NCBI GenBank assembly: GCA_016716675.1
Contig: JADJVG010000033.1
Location: 124,001 to 188,000 of the forward strand
Origin: Hyphomicrobium sp.
Lineage (GTDB): Bacteria > Pseudomonadota > Alphaproteobacteria > Rhizobiales > Hyphomicrobiaceae
DNA: 64,000 nt
Direction: 5' to 3'
Position 1 is the first letter of the stretch, and each line of letters opens with the position of its first letter. A program made the position numbers and the translations under genes. The notes under the pieces were generated by a model. That model worked only from the letters and a program-made list of their open reading frames with translations, did not search any database and was not told the DNA's origin. Of this stretch, positions 50,641-59,756 are shown piece by piece.

Positions 50641-51045
50641 ACGAACTACCAGTTGTCAAAACATTCCACAGTCGATTTTTTTAACCGCACGCGTCGACGA
50701 TGCCAAGTCCAACGCTTACGCTCGCCCGCTCGTCCCGCTCCCTCACGTCCGCGGTGCCGAGACGTACTCGCTTGTCCGCTCACCTGTTGAGGTGCTGGGG
50801 ATGCGCCGAGATTTCACGTTCGGATGGGTTGGTCGTGGAACCTGCGGCTCACACCGCCGCTGTCGCAGCCGCTGACAAAGTGGGACTGATCAATCCGAGC
50901 CTATCCATTATACGCCCGGACACCTGGAGTGGTACTTGGTTCATCCCGCAAGTAAAGCACCGCGCCAGACGTCGGCGGGTTCCTCACGCGGTACGCTCTC
51001 GGCTGATTGCCACAGGCGAACGGCTGCTTGACTTCGCGGGCTAAC
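50641..51045 (+). CDS. possible hypothetical gene with indels
   Basis: Two frame segments read like one protein: SYSLVRSPVEVLGMRRDF-like sequence around 50750-50830 (ETYSLVRSPVEVLGMRRDFT), then ADKVGLINPSLSIIRPDTW and LIATGERLLDFAG to a TAA at 51042. The T7 run near 50676 and a site near 50845 would be the shifts. No start can be fixed and no family is recognised. Confidence 0.25.
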
Positions 51046-51085
51046 CGGGCGTTTTTCATACTTAGGCTTTGACCAACAGAGCCAT

Positions 51086-51357
51086 TTATTTTCTAATTTC
51101 TTACCCATGGCAACTCACGAACAACTCATGAGAACGGCAACATCGATGGCGACCGCATTCATTGCGGACCGTGGCGATGCGATCCTCGACGACCGGACCT
51201 TCGACGAACTCACCAGTTCGTTCTACGGGCTCATCGAATACGACGAGCAGCGCTTCGCGTTCGAGTAGTGCAAACGGACTCCCGCCGCCATCAGGAAGTT
51301 CGCGCGCGATACCAAGGCTCCGATGGCAAACCATTATTTTCTAATTTCTTACCCATG
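51086..51357 (+). promoter_or_regulatory. duplicated gene leader TTCTAATTTCTTACCCATG
   Basis: An identical stretch (TATTTTCTAATTTCTTACCC plus ATG) stands in front of the starts at 51107 and 51355, 248 bp apart. It lacks G and lacks a Shine-Dalgarno. TATTTT could be a -10 box giving a very short leader. Similar A/C/T-only leaders precede other code-25 genes. Confidence 0.5.
51107..51268 (+). CDS. small hypothetical protein, possibly longer
   Basis: 53 residues from ATG 51107 to TAG 51266 (ATSMATAFIADRGDAILDDR; FYGLIEYDEQRFAFE). After the TAG the frame continues as CKRTPAAIRKFARDTKAPMA up to the next leader, which looks coding, so the TAG may be an error (for instance CAG). The leader CTAATTTCTTACCCATG is shared with the next gene. 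Confidence 0.45.
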   Translation: MATHEQLMRTATSMATAFIADRGDAILDDRTFDELTSSFYGLIEYDEQRFAFE

Positions 51358-51600
51358 AAGAACATGAACTCTTTGAGGCACATTGCCTGACTTTACTTGG
51401 ACCTATACAGCCAACCCCGCGACCTTGGACGACCTCTGTCGCCGGAGGAAGTGCAGGAAGCCTGACGCTTCTTCCTCGATCTCATTGCGGCACACGAGGC
51501 AGAACTGCTCATCGAGCAGGAGAGGCAGAATGGATATCCAGAACCGTTACCGAGCTACCGAAATCGCCGGAATGTTCGCCGACCGCTACAGACACGATAA
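51355..51600 (+). CDS. small helical protein, two TGA as glycine
   Basis: 81 codons from ATG 51355 to TAA 51598, open only if TGA is sense (51388, HIA-TGA-LYLDL; 51463, VQEA-TGA-RFFLDL). The segment LSPEEVQEA-RFFLDLIAAH is a clear amphipathic helix pair. The last 70 bases overlap the next gene in another frame, and the true end may be near 51530. Confidence 0.5.
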
Positions 51601-51679
51601 CGGCATCGCCGGATCGCTGACCGAGGACGACTGGTATAAGGCATCCGACGTGTTCCTCTCCTACATCAGCGGCTACTAA
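51530..51679 (+). CDS. small hypothetical protein
   Basis: 49 residues, ATG 51530 to TAA 51677: DIQNRYRATEIAGMFADRYR, then GSLTEDDWYKASDVFLSYIS. Well-formed, acidic and helical. It may be a separate gene overlapping the one before or its C-terminus after an indel. No family recognised. Confidence 0.4.
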   Translation: MDIQNRYRATEIAGMFADRYRHDNGIAGSLTEDDWYKASDVFLSYISGY

Positions 51680-51702
51680 CTTATCCCCTAACCAACAGCA
51701 CT

Positions 51703-52068
51703 ATGAACAACATCAACATCGAGCGCGCACTCACCTGCCGTCATCGACAGCTACATGAAGCAACACGGGCTCGTAGGCCCATTGACAACCGAACACCTCG
51801 CCAAAGTCTCGTGGCACATCGTCGAACTGCTGACGAGCATACAGGTCAGAGAACTGTACGAAGAGAACGCCTTCCACAACATCGACGTCGAACGAACCGA
51901 GCTGTACGAGGTCACCGAGACGCTCGTCGAGCGTTTCGCTGGCGTCCGGTTCGACAAACATACCAAGGACATTGAGCCGCTGACCGAGGAGCACCTCCGA
52001 GACCTCATCGGCGACTTCAGGACCTCGTCTGGAACGGCTATGGCGATGACGCCATCCAGGTCGACTAG
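51703..52068 (+). CDS. hypothetical protein (two indels)
   Basis: About 121 residues from ATG 51703 to TAG 52066. After MNNINIERALT a shift leads into VIDSYMKQHGLVGPLTTEHL and HIVELLTSIQVRELYEENAF; a second shift near 52020 gives DLVWNGYGDDAIQVD. The leader CCTAACCAACAGCACTATG lacks a Shine-Dalgarno. A terminator follows. Function unknown. Confidence 0.5.
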
Positions 52069-52087
52069 ACCAACGCGCCAAACATCA

Positions 52088-52111
52088 GGGCACCATCAGG
52101 TGCCCTTTTTC
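52088..52111 (+). terminator. intrinsic terminator
   Basis: GGGCAC and GTGCCC pair around a 6-base centre, followed by six T. The next gene leader begins inside the T-run. Confidence 0.8.
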
Positions 52112-52132
52112 TAATTCCTAATCCAACACCAT

Positions 52133-53047
52133 ATGAAACCAACAACCAAACCCAACACGACATCTTCCGACATCGCTCGCGCAACCGCCTTTATCCTCGA
52201 ACCGCTCATGACCGCCGCTCTCCAGACCGCGCAACTGGGTGACAAGAAGCCTTCTGCGATCGCACCGAAGCAGCGAGCAAGTGGACCCGTTCATCGCATC
52301 ATCCAGGGCGAGTGCCTTGAGATGATGGCCAAGATCCCGGACCGCTCGATCGACTTCATCTGCGCCGACTTTCCCTACAACATCTCGGGCAAGGGCGGCC
52401 TCACCATGCGTCACGACCAAGTCGTGAAAGCCGACTTCTGAGACTGGGACAAGTTTCCCTCAGAGGAGGCGTACTTGGACTTCGTGTTCAAGGTCTGTAG
52501 CGAGTACCGCCGTATCCTGAAGCCGAACGCGAGCATGGTGCTCTTCTTCGGATACCGCCACGCCGGATGGATAGCACACGAGCTGCAACGCCGCGGGCTC
52601 TTCACCTTTCGAATGCCGCTCATCTGGGTGAAGGACAACCCGATGCCGAGCGTGAGAAGGACCACGTTCAGAAGCTGCTACGAGATGGGGCTCTGGCTCA
52701 TCAACGACGGCGGGACCTTCCAGCAACCACGCACCTTTAATTTCCTGACGCAGGCCCGCATGAGGAACGTCATGAGTTACCTCATCGGACGCGATGGCTA
52801 TAAGCGAACCCAACATCCGACCGAGAAGCCGGAGCTGCTCACCCGCAGGCTGGTCGAGATCTTCACGGACGAGGGCGATATCGTGCTCGACAACTTCGCC
52901 GGAGGGGGAACGACCGGCGTGGCCGCCTTCAAAGCAGGGCGTCATGCAATCTCCATCGAGCGCGAAACCAACTACATCGCGATGATCACCAAGCGTCAGA
53001 AGGCGGTCGAACAACGCCTCTCACAAGAATCAGCAAAGAGGGCGTAG
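52133..53047 (+). CDS. DNA adenine methyltransferase-like protein, one TGA as glycine
   Basis: 304 residues with a single in-frame TGA at 52439 between KADF and DWDKF, where relatives as I recall them have Gly (ADFGEWDKW-like). The catalytic motif is DFPYNISG (DPPY type) near residue 82. The S-adenosylmethionine motif FAGGGTTGVAAFKAGR lies near the C-terminus, with TQHPTEKPELLTRRL before it, giving the order catalytic motif first (beta class). No restriction endonuclease is adjacent, so it looks like an orphan enzyme of a mobile element. The stop TAG at 53045 is inside the terminator stem. Confidence 0.85.
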
Positions 53048-53060
53048 CCCCTTCTTTTTG
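53036..53060 (+). terminator. intrinsic terminator overlapping the methyltransferase stop
   Basis: AAGAGGGC and GCCCCTTCT pair around GTA and run into TTTTT. The stop codon lies in the loop and stem. Confidence 0.7.
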
Positions 53061-53324
53061 ATTGCAGCGGATGAGACAGTCACAGGCTTGACCGGGGGGT
53101 GCAACCGAAGCCCTATCAAGTACCAATGCCTTTTCTCTTTTCACCCGCAGGCGATTTCGCTTCGGAAGCATATTGAGAAGCCGCGAGACACATGGAGACG
53201 GACTGAAACGAGTCGGAGCAGAACGAGCCTGTAAGTCAAGGCGAAATGCCGACATTCCTTTGACCGATATATCGTTGCCGATTATCTTTATTTCTGACGC
53301 CACTCACCAGACAAGCTGACACTT

Positions 53325-53444
53325 CTGGCAAGATTGCGATTTTCTTGAAACAGCCGACCGCTGTTTCTTGAAACACGGGGAATTGTTTCTTGAAACAAAT
53401 TCTCCCGTGTCTCGCAAATCGCATCTTGCCAGGGCCAGCCCTGG
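53325..53444. other. nested inverted repeats upstream of mobC: oriT or control-region candidate
   Basis: Outer arms CTGGCAAGATTGCGAT (53325-53340) and ATCGCATCTTGCCAG (53418-53432) are complementary apart from one base. Between them lie TTTCTTGAAACA at 53341, 53364 and 53386; the last two extend to the palindrome TGTTTCTTGAAACA and are 22 bp apart. The third sits inside a longer imperfect hairpin (ACACGGGGAATT ... AAATTCTCCCGTGT). Then CCAGGGCCAGCCCTGG at 53429-53444 and GGGGCTAAACGCCCC near 53455. Position 60-180 bp before the mobC-relaxase genes fits an origin of transfer or autoregulated promoter. Confidence 0.55.
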
Positions 53445-53504
53445 ACCCGGTCAGGGGCTAAACGCCCCCGACGCCCCCGATCCTACTCCATAAGCACACA
53501 CCCT

Positions 53505-53906
53505 ATGGACCGACCGAGCTACATGAAGGCCTACCTCGATGACTACCGCGCACGCCACAAGTGCGTGAACATCGCAGTGCCCATCGATGACTATAAGAAG
53601 CTGGTGAAGGCCGCCCGCCGCGAGAGAATGACGCCCGCACGCTTGTTGCTCACCATCGGCCTCAGAGATCTCGATAAGACGGTCTACGTCCCGGCCGAAA
53701 TCAAAGAGGAGCTAGGTCGGCTCGGGCTCCTCATCCGCAACGTCGCCAACAACATCAACCAAATCGCCCACCATACCAACACGGTGAGACAAGCCGCCGA
53801 CGCCAAGGCCGTCTTCGCCGAGCTAGCCAAGCTTGAGCGTGCCGTCCGCGCCTATTGTCTCGGCCGACTGAGCAAACGCCATGATCATCAAGTCCATGAG
53901 CCGTAA
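53505..53906 (+). CDS. MobC-like mobilization protein
   Basis: 133 residues. The region IAVPIDDYKKLVKAARRERM suggests a ribbon-helix-helix DNA-binding start, and LIRNVANNINQIAHHTNTVR is the MobC signature. MobC helps the relaxase melt oriT. ATG 53505 follows an A/C-rich leader (AAGCACACACCCTATG). It ends in TAA and overlaps the relaxase start by 26 bases. Confidence 0.8.
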   Translation: MDRPSYMKAYLDDYRARHKCVNIAVPIDDYKKLVKAARRERMTPARLLLTIGLRDLDKTVYVPAEIKEELGRLGLLIRNVANNINQIAHHTNTVRQAADAKAVFAELAKLERAVRAYCLGRLSKRHDHQVHEP

Positions 53907-54890
53907 GGAGCCCACCTACGGCAAGCTGATCGCATATTTGAGCCGAGACGCCTCGGATAAGCGATACGAGCTGCGCCACAACGTCCTATCCGCGACTCCG
54001 GCGGCACTCACCGCCGAGTTCGAGGGGAACGGCCTGCTGCTCCCGAAACGCAAGAATGGCGTTGCCATGTATCACGAGATCATCTCTATCACCCGCCCCA
54101 AAGGCCTTCCTCCCGAGGATCAAAAGGCGATCCTGCGCGAAATCGCCCTCGACTACATTCGTGAGCGTGCGCCGCATTGCCTCGCGTTCGGATGCCTGCA
54201 CGACGACCACGCCGATCATCTCCACTACCACTTCATCGTCAGCGCCAACCGCATTGGCGACAGCCGCCGCCATCGCCTCACCAAGCAGCAGTTCCGTGCC
54301 ATTCAGGTGGGGCTCGAGGCGCGTGTCCGCGCCCGATATCCGGAGCTCGAACAGACAATCGCGATCGGGAAGCGCGCGGGTAAGAAACGACTCAGCCAAG
54401 CGGGCATCGAATTGCAACGCCGTACAGGTGCGACGCCGAAGCGCAACACGGTCAAGGCGCGCCTGTCGGACATATTCGCGACGTCACAGAGCAAGGCGGA
54501 CCTTCACAAGCGTCTCGCCGAGGCACGACTTGAACTCTACAGCCGCGGCAAGATCCTTGGTGTCCGCGATCTCGATAGCGGCCGCAAGCATCGCATCGCA
54601 ACGCTCGGGCTCGACGCTGAGTTGAAGGCGCTCGGAGCCCGCCTCTCCCTCCAATCTCAACCGCAACAGAAGTCGCAGGACACCGCCATGAACTTTTCGA
54701 AGCAACCCTCCAGGGATTGTCGGCCATCATCGATGTGGTGTCGATCACCACCGACACCGGCCGCAAGCTCGACGAGACGCAGGTCCAAACCCGAGACGCC
54801 GTCAGCCGCACAGTCGGCCAACGCCACGTCCAGACCCAACGACCGACGCAGCCGCAAACCCAGCCCCACTATCAGAGCCTGAGCGAATAG
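53881..54890 (+). CDS. MOBP-type relaxase (indels near the C-terminus)
   Basis: About 330 residues. The N-terminal Tyr region reads TYGKLIAYLSRD. The metal-binding triad is HADHLHYHFIVSANR near residue 112. YHEIISITRP and a basic segment follow, all typical of MOBP relaxases that nick oriT and pilot the strand. Near 54690 a one-base change leads to LFEATLQGLSAIIDVVSITT and the TAG at 54888. A further shift gives AERLAEMNELRDEQDNQNSR, which runs in frame through a TGA at 54977 to the VirD4 start. That TGA may be stop or Gly. Confidence 0.8.
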
Positions 54891-55080
54891 CAGCCGAACG
54901 CTTGGCTGAGATGAACGAGCTGCGCGACGAGCAGGACAATCAGAACTCCCGCCTGTCGTCCAATCAATCGACGCGCTGAGAGCGACTAAGAGCGCTCATC
55001 GCGGGCATCAAAACCCGAGTGCTCGCCGCGCTCGGACAGCTTCGTGCGTTCAAATTCATAACACTTAACGAGACACCGCC

Positions 55081-56571
55081 ATGAGACCGTCACAAGCCAT
55101 CTGGGCAGCGTTCAAGCTCCCGTTCAAGGCAATAGGATTCGGCGCCACCACACTCGTGCGGGGGCGGTTCCTGAATCAGCAGTCTGGCGCAAGGCTCGCC
55201 AAACGGCGGGAAGTCCGCCGCTGGATCAACGCGAGCAACACAGGCCTCCTCGTCGACGGCCAGAATCTGAGACTGTCAGAAAGGGAGAGCTTCCAGAACG
55301 TCTGCCTGATCGCCCGCGTCGGCGCTGGAAAGACATCGCGTTTCATCATCCCGAACATTCTCGATAAGGCCGGTAGCCGTTGCTCCATCGTCGTCAATGA
55401 CCCCAAGGGCGAAGCGTTCGACGCAACCTCGGGCGCAATGCAGAAGGCTGGCTTCAAGATCGTCGTCTTCGATCCGGAGCACCCTGAACAATCACGTCGC
55501 TTCAATCCGCTGACCGAGATCCGCGACGACATCGAACTTGAGCAGATCGCGGAAATCCTCGTTCGCTCCGGCAATCAGGATGACAAGGACGCGTTCTGGA
55601 ACAAGGGCGCGACGCGCTTCGTCTCTTTGTTCCTGAAATCCTTGAGGAACGCGGCGACCGCACAGGACCCGCGCCTGCTGACGCTCGCCAATCTCAACTA
55701 CCTGTTCCAGAATTTCGGCCGGATGGGCAAGCCGCTCGACACTTTCATGGCGCACGCAACCATCGACCCAAACAATCCGCAGGACCAGCGCCTCTGGCAC
55801 GAGTGGAAAGGACTTCTCACCGGAAACCCGGAGAGCGTACAGAGCTTCGTGCTCAATGCCCTCACCGCCCTTCGCGCGTTATCGAACCGGCGTATCGCCT
55901 GGATCACGGCGCGGTCGGATTTCAAGTTGGACGACTTGAGGCGCGAGCGAACCATCATCTACTTCAAGACCCCGCCGCAACACGCCGAGTACTATTCGTT
56001 TCTCACCTCGGTGTTCTTCCGCAGCGTCTTCAATGCCGCCATGCGCCAGATTCCCGGCAAAGGCGATCTGCCAATCTATGTGCTCTACGACGAGTTCGGT
56101 CATTCGACCTTGCCGGGGTTCGTCTCGACCGCCAACACCATCCGCGCCTACAAGGTCTCGCTCACCATCGTGCTGCAATCGATCGCGCAGCTGTCCGCGC
56201 GCTATGGCCGCGACATCGCGCAAGCTATCCACGGCGGCTTCAACGCGGCGATGACTTACTCGGGCTCCGATCCCGAGACGTGCCAGTTCTTCGAGCAGCT
56301 CTGCGGCAAGGTGCGCGAGCGCCAGAGGAAGGACCTCTTCACAACGAATCCGCAGGACAGCTACCGCGAGTTCAATCTGCTCAACGCAAACGAAATTCGA
56401 ACCCTGAAACAGCACGAGACAGTCGCTGTCTTATCAAATCGCGATCCGTACCTCATAAATACCCTTGCCTACTTCGAGAGCCGCCGCTTCAGAAAAATGG
56501 CGGCAATTGAGAAAGCGAGACTGCCGAACAGGCCGGTCGATTTGTCGACCATGCCGATCGTCAGGCTCTAA
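55081..56571 (+). CDS. VirD4/TraG-like coupling protein without membrane helices
   Basis: 496 residues. Walker A VGAGKTSRFIIPNIL at about 80, VNDPKGEAFDATSGAM, Walker B IYVLYDEFGHSTLPG near 335, and VLQSIAQLSARYG. Type IV coupling proteins link the relaxase complex to the secretion channel. The usual N-terminal two-helix membrane anchor is absent (residues 1-75 are hydrophilic), as in some mobilizable-element forms. No TGA in frame, stop TAA, leader CGAGACACCGCCATG without a Shine-Dalgarno. No other secretion genes (VirB) are in the window. Confidence 0.85.
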   Translation: MRPSQAIWAAFKLPFKAIGFGATTLVRGRFLNQQSGARLAKRREVRRWINASNTGLLVDGQNLRLSERESFQNVCLIARVGAGKTSRFIIPNILDKAGSRCSIVVNDPKGEAFDATSGAMQKAGFKIVVFDPEHPEQSRRFNPLTEIRDDIELEQIAEILVRSGNQDDKDAFWNKGATRFVSLFLKSLRNAATAQDPRLLTLANLNYLFQNFGRMGKPLDTFMAHATIDPNNPQDQRLWHEWKGLLTGNPESVQSFVLNALTALRALSNRRIAWITARSDFKLDDLRRERTIIYFKTPPQHAEYYSFLTSVFFRSVFNAAMRQIPGKGDLPIYVLYDEFGHSTLPGFVSTANTIRAYKVSLTIVLQSIAQLSARYGRDIAQAIHGGFNAAMTYSGSDPETCQFFEQLCGKVRERQRKDLFTTNPQDSYREFNLLNANEIRTLKQHETVAVLSNRDPYLINTLAYFESRRFRKMAAIEKARLPNRPVDLSTMPIVRL

Positions 56572-56613
56572 CCGCAAGACTTCTGACAAACCCTGAAACG
56601 AAAGGAACGTGCG

Positions 56614-57291
56614 ATGACCTATCGCGGCGAAGAATACGATTTTGGCGATCCCAATCAGTTCATCGATAATCCGGAGCAGCGGACGCCCTGTATAGTAATG
56701 TGCGACACGTCGACCTCGATGGCAGGCGGCAGAATTGACCAGCTCAATCGGGGACTGCATGCACTGGTACGTGCGGTCTCCTCTGACAGTCTCACGCTCT
56801 CCCGCGTGGAACTGGCAATCGGACAGTTCGGGGCATTCGTAGGTCTCGCGCACCCCTTCGCGACCGCCGATCGCATTCGCGTTCCTACACTGGTCGCACA
56901 TGGCAGCACCCCGATGGGTGCAGCCATGACACTTGCAGCCGACACGGTCACGGCGCGAGCCAAGGAATACCGCAAGGCCGGCGTCGCGTGTCTCGTCCCA
57001 CTCGTCTTTCTCATCTCGGACGGCGAACCCAATGATGAATGGAAGGTGCCGGCGCAGCGGATCGCCGAGATGGAGCGCAAGAAGCAACTCGCGCTCTTTC
57101 CAATCGGCGTCGACGGTGCCGACATCAAGATGATGAGTTCGATTGGCGAGCGGCCCGCCCTGATGCTTCGCAGCGCGAACTTCCTGGAGCTGTTCCAGTG
57201 GATGGGCGAGCTCCTCTGTCAGTACTCGATGTCGCGTCCCGGCGACAGAGTTCCGGTGCCAAGCCCGTCGTGGGCGGAGGTCCGGACATGA
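56614..57291 (+). CDS. TerY-like von Willebrand factor A protein
   Basis: 225 residues. The MIDAS metal site is complete: DTSTSMAGG (DxSxS), STPMGAAM (Thr) and ISDGEPND (Asp). SSIGERPALMLRSANFLELF near the end is typical of TerY. ATG 56614 follows AAGGAA, a real Shine-Dalgarno. The stop TGA at 57289 overlaps the start of the PP2C gene (ATGA), so TGA is a stop here. Together with the next two genes it forms the known TerY/PP2C/kinase triad. Confidence 0.9.
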   Translation: MTYRGEEYDFGDPNQFIDNPEQRTPCIVMCDTSTSMAGGRIDQLNRGLHALVRAVSSDSLTLSRVELAIGQFGAFVGLAHPFATADRIRVPTLVAHGSTPMGAAMTLAADTVTARAKEYRKAGVACLVPLVFLISDGEPNDEWKVPAQRIAEMERKKQLALFPIGVDGADIKMMSSIGERPALMLRSANFLELFQWMGELLCQYSMSRPGDRVPVPSPSWAEVRT

Positions 57292-58086
57292 CCGTCACGC
57301 ACTCCGAAACCACCTTCACCTATGCCTGGGCACAAACCACGGGAGCCGCGCATATCAAGCGCGGCGACCGTTGCGAGGACACCATGGGACTTTCCATTAT
57401 CAAAGATCGCCAAGGCACGAGCTGGCTCATTGCAGCGGTTGCGGACGGAGCAGGGGTCCGCCAAATGTGCGGCAGAAGGCTCGCGGCTCGCCACCGAAAG
57501 CTTCATCGAGGCCGCCGCGGAGACCATCCTCCGGCACGGAGCAGACAATCTCGACCTCCTGATGCGCTCGTCGGCCGTTTATGCCCGCACCATTCTCGAA
57601 TTCATTGCCGAAGATGCCGGCCGTCCGCTCGACGACTATCACACGACGCTGCTCGCCTGCGTCACCTGCGGAACTCGCTCGGCCTTCTACCAGATCGGTG
57701 ACGGGATAATTCTCGTCCGCGAACACGATGCAGCCGCATGGAGTCCGATTTTCCGGCCACAGAACGACGAAGATCGCACGTTCACCTACTTTCTACCGTT
57801 GCCAGAGGCGTTTGACATCGCGGAGGTGGCGCTCGTCGACAGGCCAATCACTCACGTGGCCATCACATCAGACGGTCTCCAGGATATCATCCTGCATCCC
57901 GAAACGCTCGCCGTCCGCTCTCAATTGCTCGACCGTTTGGCCGGTGCACTCGCTGCAATGGCGGAACCCGGCGATGCCGAACTCGTATCGTCCGGTCTCC
58001 ATACCGTACTCGACAGCAACGCGTTTCGCAGCTTCACGGCAGACGACACATCGCTGCTTGCCGTTCAGCTCACTGCTCCCGTGTGA
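57288..58086 (+). CDS. PP2C-like protein phosphatase (one indel)
   Basis: About 265 residues. The start TFTYAWAQTTGAAHIKRGDR is followed by AAVADGAG, and after an extra G near 57452 by SAKCAAEGSRLATESF (the PP2C GSGSxSAEG region). Further motifs: DYHTTLLACVTC, FYQIGDGIILVRE, ITSDGLQDI and DDTSLLAVQL. PP2C phosphatases remove phosphate from Ser/Thr. In the triad it should oppose the kinase. It ends in TGA, four bases before the kinase start. Confidence 0.85.
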
Positions 58087-58090
58087 TGCC

Positions 58091-59624
58091 ATGCCCCAGA
58101 CCGCCTCCCAACCCATCGCCTTCTCGGTCGGTCAGTGCGTGGTCGGCACCCGTACCCGGTCACGGCTCACGCTATCCAAGCACATCGGTCGCGGCGGCGA
58201 GGGAGATGTCTTCGCCGTCGCCGAGAGACCTGGATATCTCGCCAAGATTTACCGCAATAGCGTTGATGGAGTTCTCGCCGCCAAGCTCGATCACCTGGCA
58301 TCGCGCCGCATTCCCGCACTCAAGGCCGTCAGTGCGTGGCCCGAGGAGCCGATTGCCGCACCACGTGGCGGTATCGTCGGGTTTCTGATGCCAGCCGTCA
58401 CCGACGCCAAGCCACTGCACGAACTCATGTCACCAAAGCTCCGGCGCACCGAGTTCCCGGCGGCCTCGTTTAATCTGCTGGTCGAGGTGGCTCTTTCCAT
58501 CGCCGAGGCGCTCGACGCCTTTCACGCGCAGGACCTCGTCGTCGGCGACATCAACGGCCGGAACATCCTGGTGCGGCAGTCAGGCAGCGTCTGCTTCATC
58601 GACATCGACAGCATTCAAGTCGGAGACGGTCGGCAGTTCCCTTGCACGGTCGGCATGCCGGAGTACACGCCACCGGAACTGCAAGGCCTCTCGTTCGCTG
58701 ATCACCGCCGCTCGAAGGACAGCGACTTGTTTGGGCTGCCCGTCCTCATATTCCAGTTGCTGGCGATGGGACGGCATCCCTTCGACGGCACACGGCTCGC
58801 GCGTGAAAAGGCTATCAAACGGCACGTCAGCGCCTTTGCCTGGGCAGCTCCATTCCGCACCCGGCCGCTCGCCCCGCTCGGAATGAAGCCGGAGCAGGTC
58901 CTCGACGATCGCATGGCGCGGATGTTCGCCGCTGCATTCGCCGTCAAGGCCCGATTCACGGGACGGCCTACGGCGCGCGATTGGGCCGATGCCCTCGCCG
59001 ACTATCAGACCCACCTCAACACATGTGCTTCGAATCCCCAACACCAGTTCCCGATGTCGCTGCGCCGCTGCCCGTGGTGCGATCTCGAGCTCAAGGGGAA
59101 AACCGTCGGCGTTCGCATCAACCACCATCCGCTACACCCACTGGACGCAGCACTACGAGGGTATGATGCGGTTGCTTCTCGGCCGCTTCGCTCCGTTGCT
59201 TCTTCCGTCTGCATATGGGGCGTTCTTTCGCGTTCTCCCGCGCCGTGCCTGGCTGGGCCTCGGCGCGGCCGGTTTGATATTGACGCTGAGGGCGTGTGGA
59301 CCAAGTCTCTTGCCGCCGAGTGCATCATCCCGGAGCGTTACCGCAACGCCGACAGTCACAGTTTCTCCCATCAATAACGTCCCTCCCGGTTCCACGAACT
59401 CGCCCCCGCTCCGCGTCGAACGCCGGGAGACGTGGCACCCGCAGGTGGTCAGAGATCACGTCGAGCGCCACCGCAATTCGGAAGTTGCAAAATGGCGAGA
59501 CTCGCAACGATTGAAATCGCCGCCATCAACGCCACCTGAATTGCCATTCCGACGCGAGAAAACGAAAACACCCGCTGAGAGGGAATCTCGCGGGCGTTTC
59601 CTGTATAGATACTTGACGCGGTGA
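58091..59624 (+). CDS. YegI-like Ser/Thr protein kinase with zinc ribbon (C-terminal frame uncertain)
   Basis: The kinase domain covers residues 1-330: glycine loop IGRGGEGDVFAV, Lys in YLAKIY, catalytic loop VVGDINGRNILV, metal motif FIDIDS, activation-segment end GMPEYTPPEL. The key Lys and Asp residues are intact. A zinc ribbon begins CPWCDLE near residue 340. After about 59100 the written frame degrades and the frame one base away has a membrane helix (AWLGLGAAGLILTL) and a Pro-rich tail, ending near 59540 or 59624. Last member of the VWA/PP2C/kinase triad. Confidence 0.8.
59571..59600 (+). terminator. intrinsic terminator-like hairpin after the triad
   Basis: CCCGC-T-GAGA pairs with TCTC-GCGGG around GGGAA, followed by CGTTT. 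It marks the end of the kinase transcript. Confidence 0.6.
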
Positions 59625-59696
59625 AAAAAAAAAAATTCAAACCGCATCGGTTGAATTCTATTTACGGACTTTCAATTGTCAAATGCAATATTCGAT

Positions 59697-59725
59697 TTGA
59701 CATTTTCAGTGCTCTCTATTAATAT
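59697..59725 (+). promoter_or_regulatory. sigma-70-type promoter
   Basis: TTGACA at 59697-59702 and TAATAT at 59720-59725, 17 bp apart, in an AT-rich stretch. The start codon of the first code-25 secreted protein is 32 bases downstream, after the A/C-rich leader AACCACCACGGCCATG. Confidence 0.7.
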
Positions 59726-59756
59726 GTACACCACATATAATATAACCACCACGGCC

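Noticed and set aside
59573..59640. Kinase C-terminus reading through the hairpin to 59624 as certain
   Set aside because: The last residues overlap a terminator-like stem, and an alternative frame ends near 59540; the exact end is left open.
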